DNA of 64,000 bases from Rotaria sordida (taxonomy: Eukaryota; Rotifera; Eurotatoria; Philodinida; Philodinidae), in contig CAJNOL010000207.1 in the NCBI GenBank assembly GCA_905250125.1, positions 62,001-126,000 of the forward strand, given 5' to 3'. Below, in pieces: positions 22,373 to 34,200 of this stretch (position 1 is its first letter; each line of letters starts with the position of its first letter). The notes beneath the pieces are model-generated. The model was given only the letters and a program-made list of their open reading frames with translations, did no database searches and had not been told where the DNA came from. A program made the translations under genes and the position numbers.

Positions 22373-23904
22373 TGATTTGACCAATTATTCTTGTACATTA
22401 CATAAGATGGTTAAAAAGTTCTCGGAATTCGCTGTATTTTATTCAAGAAAATGACATTTCGTCCATTTTGCTACACCATATATTATAGGTAGGGTGTGGG
22501 TGTGGATGTGATGAGAAGATCTACACCGACACACACACACACACCCAATCTACGATAGAAGCATCCTAGGATAAAAAATGAGGATAACTATTGCAGTATC
22601 CATGCACTATATATATCGCCATTATTGAACAATAATGTTTTTAGCCATGATATTTGGTGAGTCGATAGTACCGTAGGTATTCTGTATACTGACATACTCA
22701 GAAGCACTTTACGGCGTTTTAAGTCCTATACAGGTATTTCACAACTTCTAGATATACCCTTCACATTGGAAGCAGGATTTCTGTTGCTTATGAACTACCT
22801 ATGAGCTTCCACTTTAGAACTAAGCACAACTGACTTCTAGCTACGAAGAGCAAAAATTTTCAAAACTTTGAGATTTTTCTTTTGACCCAAACAAAACCAT
22901 TTTCTGGTGTATATATAAGCTAATTTGGATAAAATTACGATCCACTCGCAGAAAAGCTACTCAATAGGCGATCACTGATTTGATTAATTTATGTATATAT
23001 CTATAAAACAAAGTGTTGATGAATTTCTAATAAATTTGTTCAAAATAATATTGTTCCATTCTCGAGATATTCAAATTTTTTTGAGAGTACTATCATCACA
23101 TAAAACACATTTTTATTGCAGTTTTTGTGATAGTCATATCTCATCAAGGATATATTCGTTGATCTTGAAATTTTGACTATGAATGCATCTCATGTTTAAG
23201 TATGTCTCAAAAAAATATCAGTTGAAATGAATGAATTGTTGGAAAGTTGACCAATACTGCCCAGTATATATAGAAAAAGTGTGATTGTTTGGTATTTTGC
23301 GCACATACATATCTCAATAGCAGATAAAGTTAAAGGTATAACAATTGTGAAAAGATTTGTCAACGACGGTGGCTTATGTGAGTTTCAATATCGATCCGTA
23401 GCAAATGAACACAATACTGAAAGATACTTACTTTCAAGATAAAATGGCTAGTGCGTTCGCTTTAGCGACATGCACATAAAGCGAACGTTTTTCAATGTCA
23501 ATTTTCTACCACTCATTACTCAACTATTTTGACAGCTACGAATTCTTTCTTCATATGAAAAGATGCGAAATTTTTATACTCTTTTCCATAATATAAAAAT
23601 AAAAGTTTTAGAATGTAAAATGACGGAGATATGAGAGAAACAATGCACACACAAATTCTACTTATTTATTCGTTCATTGAATTATGATGAGTTTGATCAA
23701 TGAGAGAACGATCATATCGAATATGTATCAGAATTTAATAACATTGCATCAGAGTTGTAAAGCAATACATTAGAATTCTATTAAAAAGAAATGTGTACAT
23801 CGTTCGTTTCCTCTCAATGCATTTTGATCCTGATGTTCGAATTATTTTTCTATGAACAATTTTTTGAATGTTTCATTTATTAAAAACAAAAAAAAAAGAA
23901 TTAA
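22373..23904. other. Intergenic stretch with small inverted repeats
   Basis: 1.5 kb with no supported gene. It contains a GT/CA-rich inverted pair (GTAGGGTGTGGGTGTGG near 22490 and CACACACACCCAATCTAC near 22537) and a small hairpin CGTTCGCTTT ... AAAGCGAACG near 23453-23486. Confidence 0.5.
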
Positions 23905-23983
23905 ATTAATATAGATATATTTTCTAAAAATTATAAATTATATGATAATCTATCATTTGAAAAAAACTGCATATTATCAGAAT

Positions 23984-24598
23984 CTAAGTATCGGTTATTG
24001 GATAAGTAATACTAAGTCGAGCACATAACATTTGTATTGTTTTTTCATATTCTCGATTAAGACCTGTTGCTTGTTGTAAAGCAAATTTAAGATCATTAAC
24101 TTCTTCAAAAAATTCATCATCAAGTAGACTCAGTTTTTGACGCATACTTTCATATCGTCTTTCTAATATTGTCATACGTTTTTGAGCAGAAACAGCTCGT
24201 CTTTCAGCTTGTTTTTTCTCTTTTTGACATCGACTTAAACGACGTTCATAATCTTCAATAAGTGCAGATGGAGGTGACAATTCGAATTGTTGTTGTTGTC
24301 GATTATAAATAGCTTCACATTCATATTTTCTTAATAATTCATTTTGAGCATTGATAAGACGATTTAAATGAGCTTCTTCATCAAAAGACGGTCGTATAGG
24401 CTCTAATGGACATGGACGACGTGGAACAGAAATATCTGTTTGACATGAAATTGAACAAGAACGAGTATGATCAAGATTTTTTTCAGCTATTGTTTGTTCA
24501 AGAAAATTAATATGATTTTTAAGTTCAATTATTTTTGTTTTAAGTTGTTCATGTTCATGACTCAAAAATACACACATATAAACTGGTGGCATATCCAT
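23984..24598 (-). CDS. Short coiled-coil protein, unrecognised
   Basis: A single open frame of 204 residues starting MDMPPVYMCVFLSHEHEQLK. Two coiled-coil stretches are evident: residues about 14-45 (EQLKTKIIELKNHINFLEQT) and about 115-190 (ERRLSRCQKEKKQAERRAVS onward, to the LQQATGLNREYEKTIQMLCA helix). Between them is a proline/cysteine-containing linker (RSCSISCQTD, RPCPLEPIRPSFDEEAHL). The CQTD motif is frequent in centrosomal and cytoskeletal coiled-coil proteins but not diagnostic. The start lies just downstream of a possible acceptor (TTTTTAG at about 24626), so a 5' leader intron is likely. It sits 650 bp downstream of the 3' end of C2CD3 on the same strand, and both were duplicated together at 46660-49066. 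No named family is recognised. Confidence 0.75.
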   Translation of the reverse strand: MDMPPVYMCVFLSHEHEQLKTKIIELKNHINFLEQTIAEKNLDHTRSCSISCQTDISVPRRPCPLEPIRPSFDEEAHLNRLINAQNELLRKYECEAIYNRQQQQFELSPPSALIEDYERRLSRCQKEKKQAERRAVSAQKRMTILERRYESMRQKLSLLDDEFFEEVNDLKFALQQATGLNREYEKTIQMLCARLSITYPITDT

Positions 24599-25248
24599 TT
24601 TGCTGGATAATCATATCTAAAAACATAAAATTTTCTATGAGAAATTTTCGCTTGATCTTTATATTATCTATACAGCGAGAAAATAATAGATATATATTCA
24701 ACAGTTAGACCACGTGTTATCGAATTTAACGGTTCAAACTTCGATTTAAATCGATATAGAACATATAATCACCGAATAGTGTTTTGCAACTTATATCAAA
24801 TAAATACTTGATATGATCTATCTATATAGTGTGAGTGTGATAGAATAAATGTGAGACATGAGATCACTGTTTCGCAGACTAAGCGTTGATTTTTTAATCG
24901 CTTGGCCTCTGAAGCTGTGCTCTTAAAGTCGAACTTAATCGGCGATATTTATCCACTCACCTCTTTATAATAATATTCAAATGAGAAATTTTTCTTTTCA
25001 TTTAAACAAACAATAAATTAATTCAACCCCAAATTATTTTATTTTATATCATTACAAGAGAAAACAAAAAGAAAAAAAACTCTAGACTAGATCTACAATA
25101 ATAACTTTTGTTATTTGAATTAGAATAAAAGAAGACATTGTAACTATCTGAACTTCATATGGAATCTTATATGTTATAACATCACTGTTATACAAAAAAA
25201 AAAAACTAAATATTTGTTTCTAGAAAGAAAAAAATAAAGTTTTTTGAA
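24599..25248. other. Spacer between C2CD3 and the coiled-coil gene, almost identical in the inverted copy
   Basis: Non-coding. 24688-24960 matches the reverse complement of about 48126-48410 with a single visible mismatch; 24961-25248 matches with about one mismatch per 50 bp. It must hold the promoter of the coiled-coil gene and the C2CD3 poly(A) site. The 5' part contains ATCGATTTAAATCGAT, a perfect 16-bp palindrome-like core. Confidence 0.8.
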
Positions 25249-28200
25249 TTAATTCGATGGAGGAATAGTTGTATATTTTGTTTTAAATATTTTTTCTAGT
25301 CTTGTTACATTTACTGTTGTTGTGTTTGATGATTCAGATTGTTGAAGTAGGGTATTATCTAATGGTGATAGACCACGTAATAATTCACTTGAAGGTTTTG
25401 CACGTAATCGCTCAATTATTGTTTTCATTAGATTACTTGATGATGATGATGGTGGACTAGTACTTGTGGTCTATTTTAAAGACAAAAAAAATATTTTCTT
25501 GTCATGAAAACAAAGAAGTTTAAAAATGCTTTACTGAAGAAGTATTTGTAGTTGAAAGTGCTTGTGAAACATGTTTGATTGATTGTTCCATTTCATGATT
25601 TGATGGAAAAAATTTTGGTAATGGACGATCAAGAAATGCTAAATGTGAACTACGACTTGATGGCTAAAAAAAATACAAAAAAAGTAATTCTATTTAATAC
25701 TATAAAAATAAATAAATATACTTGTTTTGTGTTTGAATGATCATGACATGTTGATGGTAATATACAATGTGTATTAGTAACACGTATACGTTGTTGTTCT
25801 AACCAATTTCTATCAATAATGGATGTATCCGAAGTAAATGATTGTTGTGTTTGAGCTGGTGGCGGTGGTGATGATGATGATGATGACGAAGAGGGTGAAA
25901 AAGATTGGCGTTTGATACTTAGTGTAGGTGATGATTTTTTATGTTGATCTGTAAATGATGAAGATATTTGTTTTTGTTGTTGTTGATCATCTGTTATTGG
26001 TTCAGTTGAAAATATGTTACGACGTGCTATGGGTTTTGGAGATAAATTACCATTAAGTCGATCTGCATTCATTTGTTGACAGTCGAAATTGAATGCAGAT
26101 ATATTATTTAATGGACGAATTTGAACGACATCAATATTATCTTGTTGCTCTCGATGTGTAGAAGTTTCTTCTGTTTGTATTGGTGGTGGTGGTGGTGGGG
26201 ATGGAGATTGTGTAACAGTTACAGGTGTCATTAAGCGATGATGATTAGGCGGAAGACCAATAGGTAGAAAACTTTGATCATGTTCATTATCTTCTTCATC
26301 AGACCAAACTATTGAACCATTATGATGTTGTTGTTCAAAGGAATTACTGTTGGATTTTAAATTAAAAATAAAATTATTAATTCTTTGTTTATCATAGATT
26401 TTCAATAATTTATTGTTACTCTAAGCATATATCAAGAATTATTATAAGTAATACTAAGAGAAAAATAATAGTTTTCTGAAGATATAAACAAGATGATCGT
26501 TGTTGAGTTACACATATATAGTAGGGAACGACAGTTAAGAGCAGCTGTATGTTTAAGTTTTCTTCTCGATAGTAATAGCCAGTGAGATGCAGAAAAAAAA
26601 ACATTTGTGTAGCTGAAAGGATTCTCTATCAGGATTAGTAAACTCAAAGGCGTCAACAAAATTACTTCAATGAAAGTCTGCGGAAAACTGAGAGCCTCAA
26701 AACTAACTTTCTAACTTCAATTCGAAACTTTTTGGGAAAGCTTTCATTTGAAAGTGTGAATAATTCTGAGCAAAATAATACGTCTCCGACCTCACCATGA
26801 CCTTCCTACATCGAACTGTATTCAATGTACAGAAAGCTTCAAAGTGTCAAACATGGCAAAAACGTTGAAACTTTCTGTAAAGTCAATGCAGTTCGATGAA
26901 GGAATGTCATAGAGAAATCAGAGACATATCATTTTGCTTTATCAAATTAAATTTTTTCTCAAGAGCTTCGAACGGAAGCCAGAAAACTAGTTTTGGGACT
27001 CTTAGCTTTTCGAAGACCTTCATTCCGGCAGTTTTTGTAGAATCTTCAGGTCTATCAATCCTAACAGAGAATCCTCTCAGCAACACAAACGTTTTTCTTT
27101 TCAGATTCTTAGTAGCTATTACCATCGAGAAGAAAATTTAAGAGTACAATAGCTCTAAACTTATGTCCGCCACTATATATTTTACCTTCTTAAATGAGTT
27201 TTGCCTGTCAAACATTCTATTTAATCATGCTTTAGAAAAGATTCAATATATTTAACTGATGAAAATCATCTGGCCAATGAGAGTCTGTAACTGTAATTCG
27301 CCCTATAAAATACTGAATTCATTTTCAAAACATTCAGCTGACGAGAAGTCGCTTAAATGTTACCTAGACTACAGTATACTTTCATTTTTACGCCGATAAT
27401 GGATTACAAAATTATTGGATCATATTTAGATTCAATGTTTTATCGCTAATGGTTTTGAACAAGAATTTTTGAATATAAAATTATTGTTAATTTCCCGAAG
27501 ATAGAATCTCTAAAAAAAACTCCAAACCCAATTTTTCAACTCCTAGCATTTACAATTACAATTCTGTTCGATTGCCTAGTAAGGCAAATAATGCCCTACA
27601 AAATAAAACATCTTTCAATTTCCTTCAATATTCTGTCTCTAAAAAATGTCAACTTTACGGAAGACACGAGAATGGTGTTTCCATACGAAATAACAGAAAC
27701 AGGACGACTTTCGTCTCTTCCTTAAAACCCATATATCTTGGTCAAAAAAAGTTAAAGGAAGCAGGGATATGATACATGTAGTAGAGAATTGTTTGCTTTG
27801 TCATTCTAGATAACTCAAACAGCATTGTGACTGCAAATTTTCAGAGAACTCATCCGCGGAAATTCTTGTTGGAAATAAAATACTCTACTCCAATCATTAT
27901 GTGGACTCTTCTTACAAGGTACGGTCCCTAACTGTCTAATCGCTTTTTTATTAAAACCAGCGAGCTAGAGGTAATCAGTCATGCTGATTCTACATATTAA
28001 TAAGAGATCGATTCCTGAAAAAAAAACAGTTTTTCCTAGCAAGAAAATTTTTTGATTCTTTTAAATTGTAGAGCATGTTTAATTGATTATAGTACACAAT
28101 TTTTCTCCGTTTGGAGACAGTCAATGCCATTACCAGAAATATAATTCTTTCTTTTTTCTTAAAAAAAATCTACAATTTGGACGAATCAAAAAAATTTTGT

Positions 28201-31200
28201 CGCTAGGAAAAACTGATTATCCAGAAATTGGTCTTTGAAGTCCTAGCTGTTCATCTCGTATTGATATTCGGAGCCAGCATAGTCGATTACTTATAACCTA
28301 CTAGATTTAGTGAAAAATTCGTACCCTTTAGTCTATCGCTGTCCATCGTTCTAATTTTTTTTTTGAGTAATATTGTTTCTAATAGATTATTTCTAAATTA
28401 AACATTCTTGCCATCTGTCATTTGGAGAATGGTGAAAGAGTTGTTTTTGTTTTTTTAAAAACTTACGTGATATGTTCAGGATTTTTCGAAGTAATTACTG
28501 ATGACCCGTCTGTAATTCGGAATTCATTTGTTGCATTAAAATTTGGTAATACAGGTGGTGGTGATGGAGTTGATCGTTTTTCCATTATAGTTGATAATGA
28601 CGTTGAAGGTGGAGGTGGTATTGATGTTTTATTAAAAAAATCTTTTGATGTTTCAAGCAGATGATTTGCTCTTGTCATAAGTTCTTGTGCAAGACGAACT
28701 TGATCATTATGATGTGATAGTGCATCAGTTACATTAAGACCATTACTCATTAATGGTCGACCACTAAGTGATTCAGGAAAATGTTCTAATAAATCTGTTT
28801 GCATTGTTGTTGTTGTTGTTGTGGTTGAACGTGTTGTATCAATATCTGGATGAATTGAATTTGTATTTAATGGTAAATTAAATTGTGTTAACATTGATGA
28901 TGGTGGTACACTTTGACAACGATTTTTTATTATTGTAGATGATGATTCATTTGTTGTTGTTGAGGCTGTTTCTGAACCAGAATATAAACGAGCTTTTAAT
29001 CGGTCAGTTATTATACCAAGTTCACTTAAATGACGTCTAGAAACAAAAAAGAATAATATTTATTAATTCTTATTTGAAGTCTTTTTTTTGTTCTCAATAA
29101 TCGATGAACGTTTTGTGGGCTGTATAATCTGGAAAGTTATGGATATCTCGAAACACTTTTGCCCTTCATGTTCAATAAAAACTAATATTCTGAGTTTTCT
29201 GTTTTATCAATTAATATAAATTCTCTTTTGTAAAAGTCTTTGTGCAACATTTTTTGGTAAACTTTCGTTCACTTGTAAGCCATTGGAGAGAATCAGAATT
29301 TCATGTTCTTTTAAACTATCTATTATTCAGATTCTTTTTTTTTCTGATTTGAAGTTTAACGAAACGCTTAATTAAAGGATATTGGTAAATATGTGCGTTT
29401 CATTTGTCGGATATTCAGATATCAATGAAGAGAATCAGTTAAAATAAAAACATTTTTGTTTTAACTTAGAATTGGTTAACTGTAATTAAATGTTGAAATA
29501 ATTCAAAAATATTGTTTGCAGTAAGTAAAATAAAGTTTTTTTTTTCTGTCATTCATAACTTCTCTAGGTGAGATTTTAGGATCGTTTTGATATTCTAGTG
29601 CTTTACATAGGATGATATTTCGCAAAAACAATCTTATGGTTCTTATGATATTATGAAAGTTTCGGCTCAATAGGATAACTTCCTCCTAAAATATCCAATG
29701 TCTATAAAATGGTACTATTTGGAGAGCTTTTGTGAATAAATAATATTTTTTGCAAATATGTTATTTCGAAAGTAAAACATTCATTTGTGTCGACATTTTT
29801 ATAATATTACAAGAATTATGCGATATGTTGTTTCGTGAAAATTCCAAGTAAAAATTCAGTAAAATAGCCATAATTTGTGAATAAACACCTAATGGTACGA
29901 ATTCTTTTTAGGATTTATACCTACACTATGAATCCTACCTGTGAGAAAAATATATTACTTAAAGCAGAAGATATCAGTTGGAGAGGTTCCTCTCGTCAAA
30001 GAACAAAGAAAAAGAAATTCTAATTTTAGTTAGTTACTTTTGATCGTCTTCAGTATAGAGTCCATCGGATCCAAAGTTTTCGTATCCGAGTCCATGATCA
30101 ACCCGACGGACTCTACCCCAGTAACTTATGAATAGACAAAAATTGCCTAGACATATTATGCGAGGATTTTTACAATAGGTGTTAATGATGATATTGTATT
30201 CGAAATGTACATAGATTTACTTACTGAAGATTATTCATTAAAAATGATTTTTTATCATTATCATCATCAATCATTGATAAATTCATACTTGCTTGACCGT
30301 CCGTACTCTAGAATATTCTAATATAAAAATTAAGTCCAGGTTTTCTTCTTTTTAAACTTACAGTTCTTGCTGAAAGATCACTAATAATTGTTGATGATGA
30401 TATATTTTCACTTCTTGTTGATGTTGAACGATGTGAATTAATATTAGATTGATTTTGATTTGATTTATATTTAAAACGTTTTAATTCTAGAAGATCTTCT
30501 TGTGGTATAATACTAATTTTTAATTGTCCTTGAATATTACCAATTGTATCAACAATATTATACCAACCAGATATTTGTTGTAAACCAGAAAGTAATGGAC
30601 TTAAATCAATAGATACGAAACCAAGAACTGTATCACCTGATTTTTCTATGAAATTTGAATAAAGAAAATTTTGATATTAATAATTTGTTTTTATAATTAA
30701 TTACCTGGTATTGTTTCAATATCAGCATTAACTTTATGCCAAACTTTAAGTATAAATGTTTTTTTATCATTAAATAAATGTTCAACAGCTAATTTAACTG
30801 ATTGTTGATAATTCCATATTGGTTTAGATGTTGATTTTAAGATTTGTGTACGACATAAATGCTGAGAATCAGCTGTTGAATAAGTAACATATGGATTTGG
30901 TGAAATATGAGCATTTCTTAAACAAAAAAGAAAAAATTAATAAAATATTTATTAACATAAAAATAAATTTACTCTTGTTTAGAATAAACATTTGGTAAAT
31001 GTCCTGCTTGTTCAATATTAATTATAACTGAAAAAATATTATTTGTTATTTTACGAAGTGCATGATTATTATCAACTAAATTTAAATGACGATTTTCTAA
31101 ATAAGTATGAAGTTCACCATCATTCGATGTATCAAGATCATTTCGACTCTAAAAAAATTTAACAATAATGAAATTTTAATAATCTTTATGATAGATCAAT

Positions 31201-34200
31201 AAAACTCAATTTGTATTAGATATATAATAGTTTCATTTCAAACTAGTACCAGTCATTGAATTCCAAATGACTTGAATAATGAGTTGTCATTATCAAGTTT
31301 CTAAATCTTTTATTTAATATAATCGATTGAATAAGAAATATATAATTCAACTCTTAGTTTACATCATTTATTACCTGATTCTATAATTTCTACTTGAAAA
31401 GCATTTTTAGTTAGATTTAGGCAACTCTACTCTGTCTACCAATTGCAAAGTTTCATTCGAACTCTGATGAGAAAAAGCATCAACTCCAACTCTGAATTGA
31501 AGTTATCCATCTCCGGTTACCCATGTAGCCGGTTGTTGCCTTAAATGCAACAACCGGCTACATGGGTAGTAAGTTTGTATAAAGAAAAATTTCTGATCAA
31601 TGAAAAACAAATATAATTTTACTGCATTACAAAACCTGTATAAATCAATAGTTTTAAAAGTAATGTTCTTTCCAATAGTTGTGTAGAGTTTTATCTATTG
31701 TGTGGGTGTAAGTATTCTTCTTCTCTTGTCTTATATCCTCTACTATTATGGGAGGTCAACAAAATGGCTCTACTTAAAATTATATTGCTTCATCTAAAAA
31801 ATTGATTGTGTATCACTCATGGTATTCTACGAAAATGTTGTAAGTATCATATCCGAAAAAGTACACTATATCAACATATCATGGACACTATTGAAAATTG
31901 ATGTATTTTTAAGATAAAATATTTATTGGACAATTAAAAAGATACTTAGTCCAAATATGTTCGGTAAAGTTGTTGTCTACATATTGAACGAGAAGCTACC
32001 GATACGTATTTCTGTTTTGGATGTATTGGATCTTTTTAAAGTTTCGGACCTGTCAGAAAAATTTTGTTCAACAAAACTTGATTATTCGAGATTGATATAT
32101 GTTAAGTTTCACTATGACTCAGCATTTATGAACGAAACTTTCTGTCGATATTGTATAGACAATGATTTTGAAACTGCTCATCAAAAGTTAGTTTTATCAG
32201 AGAGTTATATTAAAAACAAAAGTTGTTCAATGTTGTATTTTTGATTCATCTCATATTAATTTAACTTCAGACGGTTACAAGCTTTCTATTTCAAACTATG
32301 AAATATACCCGTAATTCATTGAAATCTTTTGATTTGTCAATAGTTACATGTACTTGAGCAAAAGCTCCACCTAAATCTTTTGTTCCATGTTTAAATAATG
32401 GTAAAATAGCACTTAATCGATGAGATTTTCTTTTTTTATCACATAATGAATTTAAATCAACATAAATTGAACCAATAAGTTTATCTGTTGATGATAATGT
32501 TTGAGAATAATCATATGAATCATTATCACTTATCCAAATTTGTATTTCTAATTTTTCTTCACGTAAATACCATAGAAATGGTGCACTACATAAAAATAAA
32601 TGATCTTTTGTAAATTTTAGTTCACATATAACATTATTTCTATCAACAATTGGTTTTTTTCGTTTAGTTATAATTGGCACTAAGAATAAATATGAATTTA
32701 AAAATTAAAAAAAAGGAAACTGATTTTTCTTTTGAATTACTTTTATCATAAAGTCGATATTGCACAAAAATACTTGTCTGATCATCAATACGATCTTTTC
32801 CTGGTCGAGTTGCAAGTTGAATAGGAAATTGAATACGATCAATTGATATTGTTATTAAACATCCAAGATCTTTTTGATCTTAAAAAAAAAGAAAGAATTA
32901 TTATCAAAATATTTATCTTTTTTTTTTTTTTTCTTTTGCTTTAATATTTACCATCAAGAAAATTTTCTTCATCAATATAATTATCATCAAGCCAACCAAG
33001 TGTTTTAGCAGAATCAATTATACGACAACGATCATCTTGTTGAGCAAAACGAATAGATAATTCCAAGCCACCAACACAATGTTCAGATGGATCAGAAGCT
33101 ATTTCAGATGTAACAACACGATTAGCACTTGCTAATGGATACCAACCTTTGATTCCTATAATATAAGAAAAAAAGTGATTATCGTATATCACAACGTTTG
33201 TCACGGTCTGTGGGAAGGGGAAGGAGTCAATAATTAATGAAATTAGTCTTCTACAGAAATATAATTTCTGTCATGTCAAATTCTCACTGAAAGTGTCCCA
33301 AAATGATTCCTGATAGAATTAGGCCTATAAAACTTGTTTGTACTTTGTTTGAGCTGACAACGTCACGTAATATTATCTTTCACCGGGTTGAATCAGTATT
33401 CAAAAATGAGTGGACTTAGATATATTTTAAAAATTTTTGCGACTTGTTTTTTCGTCAAAAAACTCACCCCCGTTCCCCTCATAGTTGCGTCAAAAACTAT
33501 ATTTCATGAAAATTATGTTTTTATAATTTATTCATCTGTTATTTGGAGTTCTACTATCGTTTTATAACTTTCGAACTTGAATCCGACTGTGAAAATAATT
33601 TTTCGATGTTTTAACTCAATCTTGAGGGAAACTCAGGGTGAGTTTTTCGACGAAAAAGAAAGGATTGCGAAAATTTTCGGATGCTCATTCAGAATATCAT
33701 ATTAGTTTTTATCCGAAGAATATTCTTCTAATTAGTCAAAAAAAGCTATGTATGAAGAATAATCTCATTGGGATATCTTCCTGTAGTCAGTGTTTTCTAT
33801 ACCATCTTGAAGCACTCGAAAAGTACTGATTATCATCAACAGTCTGGTTCAATGTACATGCGATGGTCATTGAATATTTCAATCGCAAACTGTCTAAAGA
33901 ACAAATGAGTGTTGTGTAACTGATTTTACCAAGGCTTAGTGTTGGACATAGAAGAAATCAAGTTTTTCGAGGAGGCTATTTTCAACAGTTTATTGATGCT
34001 CCTCCTCTCTCTACCATATATGCTTCGACATTCCATTTAGATTGTGTTTTACAAAATAAAAATGTATAATTTATTTGTATAGAACTTATCTATTTTAATC
34101 TACCTGTATGTCGAAATATTAAATCTTTTAATGGAATAGTACAATAACATAAGTGAATATCTAATGGTCGTTTATCAATATATTGATTTGAATCATTTGT

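Larger units (their letters stand above)
23905..26510 (-). repeat. Inverted duplication, arm A (intact copy)
   Basis: This stretch, holding the coiled-coil gene, the 650-bp spacer and the last three exons of C2CD3, is present again in opposite orientation at about 46660-49066. Its limit on the C2CD3 side falls next to the end of the foldback element starting at 26518. Confidence 0.9.

Noticed and set aside
26432..27141. Several 60-80-codon open frames on both strands in a C2CD3 intron
   Set aside because: They are arms of the same near-palindromic element read in either direction, not genes.
31957..32244. 95-codon plus-strand frame in a C2CD3 intron
   Set aside because: Single unspliced frame, no recognisable product, opposite to the gene and within intron sequence rich in repeats.
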